A DNA stretch of 64,000 nt from Pseudobutyrivibrio sp. (GCF_015057185.1 NZ_SVEV01000015.1:1-64000); one strand, 5' to 3'. Positions 16,487-25,768 are shown, counted from the first letter of the stretch. Notes: generated by a model not told the origin, from the sequence alone. A program made the numbers and translations.

Positions 16487-17872
16487 TTATCTACGTCTTT
16501 TTCTACGTTTTCCATTATCTCTAATGATAGTCATGTTAGTTTTAGCTGGCTTTGCGTGCCTTTCTTTAAACCTATGTCTATACAATAGAATGTTACTTGA
16601 TTTACTCTTTATGAAAAATACCAAGGCAATCACTGCAATAATACATAGTATTACTAATCCAATTTTTGGATAGTCAACCTGTATGTATTCTTTTCCGCTA
16701 CCGCCCTGCTCTACTGGCAAATTATCAAATGGATAGCTGCCTGTCTCTGCATTTGTAAACAATAGGTTAGCATAACCAACGCTTCGGTCTGCATAAGTAT
16801 ATCTAAGCTGACCTACAATTGATGAATTGCTTTCATCAGAATACGGCACCACTGTAGATGTAACATCTAGTACACTTGCAGCCTTTGGAATTACAATCAA
16901 TCCCTTATCATCGATTTTGATTAATTCGCTTTTCTCACTAAGAATTCCTGTTACATCTGTGTTCTCTTCAGAAATCGATGCAAAATCAGAAACATTGTAC
17001 TTACTAAAATTATCGAAACAGTATTCAAAAAGATTTGTGGTATCTACATACTGCTGTCCCGTTTGATCCTTCATTACTACGCATACAAGGGTCATTCCAT
17101 CCTTTTTTGCGTATGTAACAAGTGTAGCACCTGCCACAACTGTATAACCTGTTTTTCCACCTAAGCAATAATCATATAAATATTGATTAGTTTTGTAATA
17201 ATGAAGCATGCAATGATGGTTGTTAAGCATTGTAGCCTCTGAATGCTTATTAGTAGGTGGAATTGTATAGCTCTTTGTTCCAACTATTTCGGCAAACTTT
17301 GGAATAGCAAAAGCAGCACGGGAAATCAATGCCATATCATAAGCACTTGTGTAATGCTCCTCATCAGGCAAACCGTTTGAGTTATTAAAATGAGTATTCT
17401 TGCAGCCTAATTCCTTTGCTTTTTCGTTCATCATATCCACAAAAGAATCCATATCTCCTGCAACATGCTCACCTAATGCATAAGCACACTCGTTGGCCGA
17501 CTCAAGCATCATTCCGTACAAGGTCTGCTCAACAGTCATTTCCTCATTAACATCTCTTGCAATACTAGATGAACCAAGTTCAGTTCCATATACAGCTTCT
17601 GCAGAAAATGTAACAGTTTCATCCAAATCACAATTTTCAAGCACAATCAACGCAGTCATTATCTTTGTAATACTTGCAGGATAATGAACATCGTCCATAT
17701 TTTTCTCGTAGAGAATAGTGCCTGTTTCTTGTTCCATTACAATGGCTGATTCTGCTGTAACACTAACGCTACTTGGCCAATAATCAGCGGCCTGCACTTT
17801 AAAGCTTGGAATAGAAAGAAATAAATTAACTATAAATATAAGGCTTAAAGCCTTCGCAATTTTACTTTTCAT
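16487..17872 (-). CDS. dacF: D-alanyl-D-alanine carboxypeptidase (low-molecular-weight PBP)
   Basis: 461 aa from the ATG at 17872, supported by GACCGAGGT 7 bases upstream. A signal peptide at 1-28 ends near FKVQAADYWP. Peptidase S11 motifs: S-x-x-K (PASITK, about 66-69), S-x-N (ESANECAYALGEH) and K-T-G (GGKTGYT). One membrane helix near 400-425 is followed by a very basic tail. It trims the terminal D-Ala from peptidoglycan side chains outside the membrane. The paralogue (dacA, dacF) is a guess. Confidence 0.92.
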   Translation of the reverse strand: MKSKIAKALSLIFIVNLFLSIPSFKVQAADYWPSSVSVTAESAIVMEQETGTILYEKNMDDVHYPASITKIMTALIVLENCDLDETVTFSAEAVYGTELGSSSIARDVNEEMTVEQTLYGMMLESANECAYALGEHVAGDMDSFVDMMNEKAKELGCKNTHFNNSNGLPDEEHYTSAYDMALISRAAFAIPKFAEIVGTKSYTIPPTNKHSEATMLNNHHCMLHYYKTNQYLYDYCLGGKTGYTVVAGATLVTYAKKDGMTLVCVVMKDQTGQQYVDTTNLFEYCFDNFSKYNVSDFASISEENTDVTGILSEKSELIKIDDKGLIVIPKAASVLDVTSTVVPYSDESNSSIVGQLRYTYADRSVGYANLLFTNAETGSYPFDNLPVEQGGSGKEYIQVDYPKIGLVILCIIAVIALVFFIKSKSSNILLYRHRFKERHAKPAKTNMTIIRDNGKRRKRRR

Positions 17873-17990
17873 TTTTTTACCTCGGTCTATAGTATAACTT
17901 TTTATTTCTAAGTCACGCAATACTATTCTTTCGTTTTTTTCATAAAGATGTTATTATATGCTATGTTTATAATTTAGTTCGGAGGTAAAT

Positions 17991-18635
17991 ATGAGATTAC
18001 GAAACATACCTGGTGCAGATGAGGTGGTTTCAAACAGCCCTTATTGCATTTCAGATCCTGTTAAATACAAGGGTTTATATAAATCACAACTTTTTGAAAA
18101 TGATAATCCGCTTCACATCGAAATAGGAATGGGAAAGGGTCAGTTTATTACTACTCTTGCCAAGCAGAACCCTAACATCAATTACATTGGTATTGAGCGC
18201 TACACTAGCGTTTTACTTAGAGCTATCCAAAAGGTTCAGGAAGAAGAAATTCCTAATCTTAGATTCATTTGCTTCGATGCAACAGATATTCTTGATATTT
18301 TCTCATGCTACGAAGTGGATAGAATCTATCTTAATTTTTCTGATCCATGGCCAAAGGATAGACACAGCAAACGAAGACTTACATCTTCTACTTTCTTAAA
18401 CAGATACAATGCTATTCTTGCCAAGGATGGACACATTGAATTTAAAACCGACAACAAGGATTTATTCGATTTTTCTGTTGAGGAAATCAACAATCATCCA
18501 ATCTGGAAAATTGATTCGTTAACATACGATTTGCATAATGATGCTACCATGAACGAAGGCAACGTTATGACAGAATACGAAGAAAAGTTTTCTAGTATGG
18601 GTAACCCAATCTTTAAACTAATCGCATCCAGATAA
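17991..18635 (+). CDS. trmB: tRNA (guanine-46-N7)-methyltransferase
   Basis: 214 aa, full length. The SAM motif LHIEIGMGKGQFITTLA (about 42-58) and the TrmB signature SDPWPKDRHSKRRL (about 118-131) are intact, as is the C-terminal TEYEEKF. It makes m7G46 in the tRNA variable loop. CGGAGGT precedes the ATG. The gene is on the plus strand, against the main direction here, and ends in its own terminator. Confidence 0.96.
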   Translation: MRLRNIPGADEVVSNSPYCISDPVKYKGLYKSQLFENDNPLHIEIGMGKGQFITTLAKQNPNINYIGIERYTSVLLRAIQKVQEEEIPNLRFICFDATDILDIFSCYEVDRIYLNFSDPWPKDRHSKRRLTSSTFLNRYNAILAKDGHIEFKTDNKDLFDFSVEEINNHPIWKIDSLTYDLHNDATMNEGNVMTEYEEKFSSMGNPIFKLIASR

Positions 18636-18640
18636 CCAAT

Positions 18641-18681
18641 ATGCTGCACAAAGCGTCGAGTCTTTGCTGCAGCATTTTTTA
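18641..18681 (+). terminator. trmB terminator
   Basis: ATGCTGCA (18641-18648) pairs with TGCAGCAT (18668-18675), then TTTTT, 6 bases after the trmB stop. Confidence 0.85.
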
Positions 18682-18766
18682 TATTCACAGTTCAAATAGT
18701 ACTAAGTATCCATCCTCCTTTCGGGACAAGGGGATGGCTATTAAAATTTAAGAAATGTGAATATAA
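18679..18766. repeat. 88-bp inverted-repeat element with internal hairpin
   Basis: The ends are an 11-bp perfect inverted repeat (TTATATTCACA at 18679, TGTGAATATAA ending 18766). Inside, CCATCC-T-CCTT pairs with AAGG-GGATGG (18710-18737, one bulged T, loop TCGGGAC), and AATAG/CTATT extends it. It lies between the trmB and tRNA-Lys terminators. It could be a small structured RNA or a tiny MITE-like remnant; no ORF. Confidence 0.5.
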
Positions 18767-18795
18767 AAAAATAACGCCGAGATAAACTCGACGTT
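18764..18795 (-). terminator. tRNA-Lys terminator
   Basis: On the minus strand AACGTCGAG pairs with CTCGGCGTT around TTTAT, followed by a T-run, 5 bases after the tRNA 3' end. Confidence 0.85.
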
Positions 18796-18799
18796 TTCG

Positions 18800-18872
18800 T
18801 GCGCGACCAGGGGTTCGAACCCTGGACACCCTGATTAAGAGTCAGGTGCTCTGCCAGCTGAGCTAGTCGCGC
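18800..18872 (-). tRNA. tRNA-Lys (anticodon CUU)
   Basis: 73 nt on the minus strand, standard cloverleaf: acceptor GCGCGAC/GTCGCGC, D-arm GCTC...GAGC, anticodon stem CCTGA/TCAGG with loop CTCTTAA giving CUU, T-arm CCAGG/CCTGG, discriminator A. No encoded CCA. It reads AAG codons. Confidence 0.95.
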
Positions 18873-19072
18873 ATATTCAATTCATTGCCTCAGCAACGAA
18901 TATAAGTATATAGCCTGTTTCCACTTTTTGCAAGTGTTTTTTTATTAATTTTACATATTTTTCGAAGTTTTTTTCTTTCTTATTTCTGAATTTTCTATAT
19001 CTAATACATTGATAGAATCAGTTGTCCGTGAATAAAATAATACCTGCCCCTATTATGAGACAGGTATCTATT

Positions 19073-20617
19073 TTATATGCTAGCAAATAGCTTTTCAATT
19101 TCTTCAGCTGACATTACACGATTTGGATCTGATAAATCAACACCAACATCAGGAATCACAACATCATCTGATTCTTCTTCCTTTGGTGGCTCTGGCTCAG
19201 GTTCAGGAGCTGGCTCTTCATCAACTGGACCACCAACCTCAGCAAGTAATGCATCTAAATCTGGGGCTTCTTCTAATGCCGGCTCCGATGCAGCAATTTC
19301 TACAACTTCTTCTGCCGCTGGTTCCTCAGTTGGTATTTCTACTGCTTCATCTGCCACCGGTTCCTCAGCTGCTATCTCTACTACTTCCTCTGCCGCTGGC
19401 TCCTCGGCTGGCATTTCTGCTACTTCATCTGCCACCGGCTCCTCGGCTGGCATTTCTGTTACTTCTTCTGCCACCGGTTCCTCGGCTGCGATTTCTACTG
19501 CTTCTTCTACCACTGGCTCGCCATCTGGGATTTCAATTAAATCATCTGCTGGAGCTTCCTCAACTGCAGTATCTAAATCTAATCCTAAATCTTCTACAGC
19601 ACCTTCATCAGTAGCTGCATCTAAATCAAGTCCTAAATCATCTACAGGGGCTTCATCTGCAACTGGTTCTTCTTCAACCATTGCATCTAAGTCTAATCCA
19701 ACATCATCAGAGGCTGACTCCTCAATTACAGGTTCTTCAGCTGGCACATCTTCTTCTACTATAGCATCTAAATCTAATCCCAGGTCGTCTACTGAAGTTT
19801 CTTCCATCACTGGCATTTCTTCTGCCGCTGGGGCTTCGTCCATCGTCGGCATTTCTTCTGCCATTGAGGCTTCTTCCATCACTGGCATCTCTTCTGTCAC
19901 TGGAGTTTGTTCCATTACTGGCATCTCAGGAGCACTTGCCGGCTCCGATGCAACTTCTGTTACAACAGGTGGAACAACTACTTGAACAGGCTGAGCTGCA
20001 ATTGCAGACATCTGACCCTGGATTCTTCCTTCTAAGCTAGATAACTGAGATGTAATTTCAGCAATCTTTTGCTGAATATCAAAATTCGTTTCCTTCAACA
20101 ATGACTGTTGCTTTTCAATAATTGAATTGTTATTATTTTCAAGCTTCTCCTGGATGGCTATCATTTGATTGATAAGCTCATCATTGGAATTCATTAAAGC
20201 ATCTGTATTTTCCTTACTTCTGGAAATTGTAACCTTTGCTACTGCCTTTTGGGCATTAATAATATCTTCTGCTGGCAGTGAGCTATTTTCTTCTATTGCT
20301 CTAAGTCTTTGATCAAGTTCATCAAAGCTTTTTCTTATGACGAGATAGGATGCCTTTTGCGCATTATAAATATCCTCATATTTCTGTTCTTCCATGTCCT
20401 TACTTTTCAAAGACATGTCTAAAACGCCGCTTATAAGGAAAAAAAGCGCAATAATCATCAATAGTATTCCAGCGGCCATCCCCATAAAATTGCTCTTGTA
20501 ATTTATCATGATATATAATTCCATGATAATGAGTACCGCCACAGCAATACTAGCTAGAATAATTTGGATTTTATCCTTGGCAATTTCTCTTTGAATTCTT
20601 TTTCCGTTCTCGTCCAT
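19073..20617 (-). CDS. Membrane-anchored acidic repeat protein with EIDALL-like C-terminal peptide
   Basis: 514 aa. Two membrane helices near 15-65, a predicted coiled coil (about 75-205), then a very acidic Pro/Ala/Glu/Val region to the end. That region holds several DLGLDLDA-type segments (about 275-350) and about five tandem 13-residue units of the form EEPVADEVAEMPA (about 365-430; a 39-base DNA repeat near 19270-19500). The last residues, RVMSAEEIEKLFASI, resemble the SxxEIDALL peptide at the N-terminus of FliM and FliY. Eight bases separate it from the cheC-type gene upstream, so the two form an operon. I infer a chemotaxis or motility adaptor; no family is known to me. Confidence 0.6.
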   Translation of the reverse strand: MDENGKRIQREIAKDKIQIILASIAVAVLIIMELYIMINYKSNFMGMAAGILLMIIALFFLISGVLDMSLKSKDMEEQKYEDIYNAQKASYLVIRKSFDELDQRLRAIEENSSLPAEDIINAQKAVAKVTISRSKENTDALMNSNDELINQMIAIQEKLENNNNSIIEKQQSLLKETNFDIQQKIAEITSQLSSLEGRIQGQMSAIAAQPVQVVVPPVVTEVASEPASAPEMPVMEQTPVTEEMPVMEEASMAEEMPTMDEAPAAEEMPVMEETSVDDLGLDLDAIVEEDVPAEEPVIEESASDDVGLDLDAMVEEEPVADEAPVDDLGLDLDAATDEGAVEDLGLDLDTAVEEAPADDLIEIPDGEPVVEEAVEIAAEEPVAEEVTEMPAEEPVADEVAEMPAEEPAAEEVVEIAAEEPVADEAVEIPTEEPAAEEVVEIAASEPALEEAPDLDALLAEVGGPVDEEPAPEPEPEPPKEEESDDVVIPDVGVDLSDPNRVMSAEEIEKLFASI

Positions 20618-20625
20618 GTCGCCCC

Positions 20626-21234
20626 CTAGTCATTACTATTTTCGAATAGAGATACCATATCCTTTGCAAACGAAATAGGATACAGCTGCACCATAACAGA
20701 ATCTACTACTGTACCAATTTTCAAATTAAATGTTATCTTTACAAAATCTATTTCTGGAGATTCAAATAATCTCTCAAAAATCTTTACACTTTCAACATCG
20801 ATATTGTCTGTTTTTGGTGGAGAAATATCGACCACTCTGTTCAGTAACTGAGACATTGAAGATGCCGCACTTCCCATCATCTGATTCATTGCTTCTGAAA
20901 CTGCTGATAATTGTATTTCACCAATTTCGTCAGGACCTGCTACTCCCTGTCCTCCCATCATTAAATCTGCGATTATTTTTACATCATTTTCTTTTAATAT
21001 TAATACGTTACTTCCTGATAAACCTTTTACATAATTTATATGAACCAACACACATACATTATGATAATCGTCTAAAGCTTCGCTTTTTCTAATAAATTCA
21101 ATTTTTGGTGTTGTAATATCTACTTTTAAATTATTTAACAAAGCACTTAAAGAGGTTGCTGACGAACCCATGCTTATATTAGCAATTTCCCCCAAAGTAT
21201 CTTGCTGCTGTTTTGTTAATTCGATATCTGCCAT
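20626..21234 (-). CDS. cheC: CheC-type chemotaxis phosphatase (FliY-like, no SpoA domain)
   Basis: 202 aa. Both copies of the CheC active-site pattern are present: LGEIANISMGSSATSLS (about 14-30) and VSEAMNQMMGSAASSMS (about 112-128), each with the E-x2-N pair that dephosphorylates CheY-P. FliY joins such a domain to a C-terminal SpoA domain; this protein stops before one. AGAGGAGG precedes the ATG. First gene of a two-gene operon with the acidic repeat protein; no flagellar gene lies nearby. Confidence 0.85.
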   Translation of the reverse strand: MADIELTKQQQDTLGEIANISMGSSATSLSALLNNLKVDITTPKIEFIRKSEALDDYHNVCVLVHINYVKGLSGSNVLILKENDVKIIADLMMGGQGVAGPDEIGEIQLSAVSEAMNQMMGSAASSMSQLLNRVVDISPPKTDNIDVESVKIFERLFESPEIDFVKITFNLKIGTVVDSVMVQLYPISFAKDMVSLFENSND

Positions 21235-21436
21235 GCATTTTCATCCTCCTCTTATTTATTTTCCCCCTATTTTGCGTATTACATTCTAAATTTGATTATA
21301 CAATATCTTTATTTTTAAGACTACTTATATACTCTATTGTATTCTAACTCAATATTGCGAAAATTATGTGGTTAATTTATTATTTTTTCTTATTTATTCA
21401 TTAATTATTTTGAGCCATCTATGGAAATTATTTAAG

Positions 21437-21466
21437 AAACAAAAAAAGACTTAGCAAGCTAAGTCT
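21437..21466 (-). terminator. Terminator of the AEC transporter gene
   Basis: On the minus strand AAAGACTTAG pairs with CTAAGTCTTT around CTTG, then a T-run, directly after the stop codon. The rest of 21235-21436 is very AT-rich with no recognisable gene. Confidence 0.85.
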
Positions 21467-22396
21467 TTAAATAAATGATGCCACAATTGGTATTGTGATT
21501 ATAGATAATAAAGTCGTAATTATTGTCGCCTTACTGCAAAGGCTCTCATCTCCACCATATTCTTTAATGAACATTGTGACGATGCTCCCAACTGGCATAG
21601 CAAACATTAAAACAAATACGCCAAATATTGTTTTGTCATGTTCCATGCCTCTAAAAACAAATGAAACTATAATTGGTATTATTACAAGTGTGATTAATGC
21701 AAATAAATAAAGGCGTACACCTTGGAATACTTTTTTAAGTGGAATCTTAGCAATTGAAACTCCAATAACAATCATTGAAAGTGGTATCGTTGCATCACCT
21801 ATATAATCAAAGAATAATAACACTGAGTCATTAAACTGGAACCCGAGAAAATATATTATGATTGCAATTAAGGAACATACAGTTCCAATATTGATCATTC
21901 CTTTTATTCCACTTGTTCTTTCTTCCTTTGGAAGATTTTTCTGAGCAATGAAAGTACCAAGTGTATATAAGACCACATTGTATACAAGAATATAAAATGT
22001 TATATAGATAATGCACTCTTCTCCATAAATGCTAGAGATTACTGGTATTCCCATGAACCCTACATTTGAAAAAATAGTCATCAATCTAAAAACATTTTTC
22101 TGATTATCATTTTTAGAAAGGGCTATAGCAATTGGATAACTTAATATAATATTCATAGTAAAATAAATCACTATAAACATAAAATTTTCTTTTATTAGAT
22201 TTAAATCAGCGCCACCTGCAGAAATTGCTGAAAGAGCTCCATTTATTACAAGGGCTGGATTAAAAATATTAACAACTATAACAGAGAGCTTTTTATAGCT
22301 GTAATCATCAAGCCATTCTTTTTTATAGCTCAAATAGCCAAGCCCCATCATAGCAAGTAACATTAACATTCTTTGAAAAATCACTATAATATCCAT
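21467..22396 (-). CDS. AEC family transporter (auxin efflux carrier-like permease)
   Basis: 309 aa, about ten membrane helices in two five-helix halves with the usual break near the middle (QKNLPKEERTSGIKG). Family features visible are the N-terminal MLLAMMGLGYLSYKKEW, FSNVGFMGIPVISSIYG and the C-terminal FAMPVGSIVTMFIKEY. By family it moves small organic acids or amino acids across the cytoplasmic membrane; the substrate cannot be deduced. Monocistronic, next to tRNA-Arg. Confidence 0.9.
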   Translation of the reverse strand: MDIIVIFQRMLMLLAMMGLGYLSYKKEWLDDYSYKKLSVIVVNIFNPALVINGALSAISAGGADLNLIKENFMFIVIYFTMNIILSYPIAIALSKNDNQKNVFRLMTIFSNVGFMGIPVISSIYGEECIIYITFYILVYNVVLYTLGTFIAQKNLPKEERTSGIKGMINIGTVCSLIAIIIYFLGFQFNDSVLLFFDYIGDATIPLSMIVIGVSIAKIPLKKVFQGVRLYLFALITLVIIPIIVSFVFRGMEHDKTIFGVFVLMFAMPVGSIVTMFIKEYGGDESLCSKATIITTLLSIITIPIVASFI

Positions 22397-22411
22397 TTGT
22401 AAATCCTCTCT

Positions 22412-22437
22412 AAAAAAAGGAGCCCTTAAGGCTCCAA
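22412..22437 (-). terminator. tRNA-Arg terminator
   Basis: On the minus strand GGAGCC...GGCTCC with loop TTAAG, followed by seven T residues, about 9 bases after the tRNA. Confidence 0.85.
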
Positions 22438-22444
22438 TAAAAAA

Positions 22445-22518
22445 TGTTCGAGATGGGATTCGAACCCACGGCCTTCCGCTTAGGAGGCGGACGCTCTATC
22501 CAGCTGAGCTACTCAAAC
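22445..22518 (-). tRNA. tRNA-Arg (anticodon CCU)
   Basis: 74 nt on the minus strand: acceptor GTTTGAG/CTCGAAC (one G-U), D-arm GCTC...GAGC, anticodon stem TCCGC/GCGGA with loop CTCCTAA giving CCU, T-arm CGTGG/CCATC-type with normal TTCGAAT loop, discriminator A. It reads AGG. A 10-bp hairpin (AACTATTAGA/TCTAATAGTT, about 22529-22556) lies between it and the DUF3881 gene stop. Confidence 0.94.
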
Positions 22519-22556
22519 ATACGATTTTACACAACTATTAGATTTTAATCTAATAG

Positions 22557-23429
22557 TTATGAAAAATCAACCGTTCCCTGTAGCCAAATAATACCCTTAA
22601 AACGTCTACCAACTAAAGGTTCTCCGTACAGATTCTTTTTATTAATACATACTTCTAAAATCACATCGTTGCTATCAACTGTAAGAACATAAAGCTCTTC
22701 CATAGTAATGTGATTAATCAAAGATTTTATATCTAGAATTTCACCAAGTATTTCATACTTATCATTTTCGATACCATAAGGCATAAAATAACTTGTTACT
22801 ACACTGAGAATATCTTCCCTGGTAACTCTTCTCGAAATTCTTTGATATAAATCAATCTCATCCATAGTCAAGCTTTCGAGAGCTTCTTCATTTCCCTCTC
22901 TCGCCTGCTCAACAAGATCAATTCTTTTTTGATTATTCATTTTAGCCTTTATACGACTTTTTTCATTGTCATACAAAGGGAGAATAATTTTGGCGTCTAA
23001 AGATAAAGCAGCCAATCTAATATCTTTCTTTTCGATTTTTTTATCCTTAAGATTATTTCTAAGGAACTGACCCATGTTCTGCAATTGAAAAATAAGATTA
23101 ACACCTAATCTTATTTCATCACACATAACCAGGTAATTATCTTTATCAGATTGTTTAATTACTTCAACATCATTTTTAGCTGAAACTGACTCTCCAAAAT
23201 AAGATGGATAATAGTAATCTAATACGAACTCATCATCCTCATTATAAACGCCTCTAAGAACGAGGCCCACATTATCAGCTACCATACATCTAAGTTCAAC
23301 AAATTGATTTCCATCAAGATCTATTGCAGACTCATGATAATCAGGCCTAAGTCTTATTTCCTGGAGAAGATTTTCCAAGGTCTTTTTATTTAATTTACTA
23401 AATCCAATGGCTGGCAAATATTGATGCAT
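22557..23429 (-). CDS. DUF3881 family protein
   Basis: 290 aa, soluble, with the family start MHQYLPAIGFS and the C-terminal VDSNDVILEVCINKKNLYGEPLVGRRFKG split over two conserved blocks. The family is restricted to Lachnospiraceae-type Clostridia and has no assigned function. Its start overlaps the stop of the DUF4446 gene by one base, so it is the distal gene of a parA-parB-DUF4446-DUF3881 run. Confidence 0.8.
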   Translation of the reverse strand: MHQYLPAIGFSKLNKKTLENLLQEIRLRPDYHESAIDLDGNQFVELRCMVADNVGLVLRGVYNEDDEFVLDYYYPSYFGESVSAKNDVEVIKQSDKDNYLVMCDEIRLGVNLIFQLQNMGQFLRNNLKDKKIEKKDIRLAALSLDAKIILPLYDNEKSRIKAKMNNQKRIDLVEQAREGNEEALESLTMDEIDLYQRISRRVTREDILSVVTSYFMPYGIENDKYEILGEILDIKSLINHITMEELYVLTVDSNDVILEVCINKKNLYGEPLVGRRFKGIIWLQGTVDFS

Positions 23430-23923
23430 TAATTTCCACCTAGTGCTTGTTCTAATGCTTGCTCTTCTTCTTCTGCAAGCTGGATAATTGAATTTCCATC
23501 AATTATCTCTTTAACATAAGTATAACATCCTTCTCTAGAATGCATAGCATTAATTACAAATCCTGAATTATTCTCATTTAATAAGCAAAGTGAAAAGCTA
23601 AGCTTTCCTCCCATTTCATTAAATGCGTCGTATTTAACAAGACCAATTTTTTGGAAGCAATCCTTCATGTTTTTGAAGATTGTATCTATATTTCTCTCAT
23701 TACTTGCATTAGCCTCAATAAGTTCATCAACCTGCTCAAGTCTATAAACTAATGTATCCTCTAATGACTTTGCATCGCTTCCCTGCATAAAGATTTTATA
23801 TCTCTTTTTTAGCTTTGACATTTGTACAATGAAAACTATTAAGAGAATCATCATAATTAAAACTAAAGCTGCTAGTCCTATTACGATGTAATCTGTGCTA
23901 ATTCCTACGTATTGTTCTATCAT
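23429..23923 (-). CDS. DUF4446 family membrane protein
   Basis: 164 aa. One N-terminal membrane helix (about 12-34), a charged helix, then a compact domain with YDAFNEMGGKLSFSLCLL and NGSIIQL-type elements that define DUF4446. Function unknown, but the family is commonly found directly downstream of parB in Clostridia, as here (24 bases after parB). A role in chromosome segregation or cell-envelope organisation is only a guess from position. Confidence 0.82.
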   Translation of the reverse strand: MIEQYVGISTDYIVIGLAALVLIMMILLIVFIVQMSKLKKRYKIFMQGSDAKSLEDTLVYRLEQVDELIEANASNERNIDTIFKNMKDCFQKIGLVKYDAFNEMGGKLSFSLCLLNENNSGFVINAMHSREGCYTYVKEIIDGNSIIQLAEEEEQALEQALGGN

Positions 23924-23947
23924 TCTTGTCTCCTACAAACAAATGTT

Positions 23948-24841
23948 CTATTTTATATTTTCAAGTAATTCTACTATTCTATTAAGCTCATCCTGAGAAT
24001 AGTATTCAATTTCAAGCTTTCCAGATTTATTATCCTTAGCATTAATAAATACTTTTGTACCAAGTACGCTCTTAAGCTTTTCTTGTGTCTGATGATAAAC
24101 AGCAGCTAACTGAGGATCTAATTCATTTGACTTGTTCTTCTTGTCAGCGCCCTTGTCATTTAATAACTTTTTAACTTCACGCTCAACATCACGTACTGAC
24201 ATTTTCTCATCAAATGCTCTTTCAGCAAATTCATACTGCTTATCTAAATCTGTGATTGAAAGCATTGCACGGGCATGACCTGTTGTAAGCTTATCATCAA
24301 CAATCATGTCCTGAACTCTCTTATCTAACTTTAATAATCTAAGAGCATTTGTAATTGTAGTTCTGCTCTTTGATACTCTCTCTGCAACCTCATCTTGCTT
24401 TAACTTGAACTCATCAATAAGTCGAGCAAAAGCCATAGCCTCTTCGATTGGGTTTAACTGTTCACGCTGAATATTATCAATAAGTGAAATCTCAACGAAC
24501 TCCTGCTCGCTAAGATTCATAATTGTAACTGGAACCTTTTTGAAACCAGCAATTCTTGCTGCTCTCCATCTACGCTCACCACCGATAATCTCATAATAGT
24601 TTCCACGGTCCTGAACAATAAGTGGATTTATGATTCCATGTATTTTAATATTTTCAGCTAAGTCCTGAAGCTTATCCTCATCAAAATTTTTTCTAGGCTG
24701 AAGCTTATTAGGCTCAACCTTATTAATATCTACTTCAACTGGTGCCCCATGCTGTTCTGGATTAACAGCAACTACACCTTCATTTTTATTAACAATAAGA
24801 GAATCTAATCCCTTACCTAATCCTCCCTTTTTTGTAGCCAT
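23948..24841 (-). CDS. parB: Chromosome partitioning protein ParB (Spo0J)
   Basis: 297 aa from the ATG at 24841 (MATKKGGLGKGLDSL is the classic ParB start). CTP-binding N-domain with ENIKIHGIINPLIV and GGERRWRAAR (about 60-95), a helix-turn-helix (KQDEVAERVSKSRTTITNALRLL, about 130-155, split here by one residue group), and a C-terminal dimerisation domain. It loads on parS as a CTP-gated clamp and recruits SMC. One base separates it from the parA stop. Confidence 0.96.
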   Translation of the reverse strand: MATKKGGLGKGLDSLIVNKNEGVVAVNPEQHGAPVEVDINKVEPNKLQPRKNFDEDKLQDLAENIKIHGIINPLIVQDRGNYYEIIGGERRWRAARIAGFKKVPVTIMNLSEQEFVEISLIDNIQREQLNPIEEAMAFARLIDEFKLKQDEVAERVSKSRTTITNALRLLKLDKRVQDMIVDDKLTTGHARAMLSITDLDKQYEFAERAFDEKMSVRDVEREVKKLLNDKGADKKNKSNELDPQLAAVYHQTQEKLKSVLGTKVFINAKDNKSGKLEIEYYSQDELNRIVELLENIK

Positions 24842-24842
24842 T

Positions 24843-25613
24843 TTATAAATCCTTTCTTCCAATAATTTCTTTTGCTAAATTACGATAGCTCTCTGCACCT
24901 GTTGACTTTGAATCATAAAGATTAATTGGAAGTCCATGAGATGGAGCTTCTGCAAGACGTACATTTCTTGGAATAATAGTTTGATAAACAGTTGCATTAA
25001 GATTATTCTTAACTGTATCAACTACATCAGATGAAAGGTTTGTTCTTGCATCATACATAGTAAATACTACTCCATCAATCTTAAGTTTTGGATTAAGTCT
25101 TTGCTGAACTAAGTCGATTGTATGAATCAACTGACTAATTCCTTCCAGCGCATAATACTCACACTGAATAGGAACAAGAACTGAATCTGCAGTAGTCATT
25201 GCATTAATAGTTAACATATTAAGAGATGGTGGACAATCGATAATTACATAATCAAAATCATCCTTTACATAATCTACTGCATTTCTAAGAATATATTCTT
25301 TCTCATTAATACCAAGAAGTTCAATCTCAGCACCAGCTAAATCTACATTTGATGGAATAACTGTAAGTTTTGGAATATTTTCAACCTGATACATACATTC
25401 CTTGATGCTACATTGATCAAGAACTAAATCATAAACAGTGTTCTCACACTCATCCTTATCTAAACCAAGTCCACTTGTGGCATTTCCCTGTGGATCAGTA
25501 TCAATTACAAGAACCTTTTTTCCTGCTTCAGCCAAGCAAGCTGAAAGGTTAATACTAGTTGTAGTTTTACCAACACCACCTTTTTGGTTGGCAATAGCAA
25601 TTACTCTCTTCAT
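24843..25613 (-). CDS. parA: Chromosome partitioning ATPase ParA (Soj)
   Basis: 256 aa. Deviant Walker A KGGVGKTTT (about 11-19), TDPQGNATSGLG, and DYVIIDCPPSL as Walker B. No N-terminal DNA-binding extension, so it is the chromosomal Soj type. It binds DNA as an ATP dimer, drives origin segregation with ParB and in Bacillus also controls DnaA. Two parS sites lie in its upstream region. Confidence 0.96.
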   Translation of the reverse strand: MKRVIAIANQKGGVGKTTTSINLSACLAEAGKKVLVIDTDPQGNATSGLGLDKDECENTVYDLVLDQCSIKECMYQVENIPKLTVIPSNVDLAGAEIELLGINEKEYILRNAVDYVKDDFDYVIIDCPPSLNMLTINAMTTADSVLVPIQCEYYALEGISQLIHTIDLVQQRLNPKLKIDGVVFTMYDARTNLSSDVVDTVKNNLNATVYQTIIPRNVRLAEAPSHGLPINLYDSKSTGAESYRNLAKEIIGRKDL

Positions 25614-25768
25614 TTAATTATCTCCCTCACTTTATTTTTACATTATCTCTTCAACTCTTAGAATTATATCATTCCAAAAAAATCAATTCTACCAAGAAAA
25701 TCTGTTTGAATTACTACTCTTCTACACTATATTTACTAGATATAGTAAATACTTTTCTATTGTAATAA

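Noticed and set aside
19270-19510. Repeat array considered as a CRISPR
   Set aside because: The 39-base units are contiguous, in frame and code for a 13-residue protein repeat, without spacers.
19077-19985. Long plus-strand Ser/Thr/Ala-rich ORF opposite the acidic repeat protein
   Set aside because: It is the complement of the repetitive Glu/Pro/Ala codons of the minus-strand gene; low complexity, no RBS, and the minus-strand frame has a proper start and operon context.
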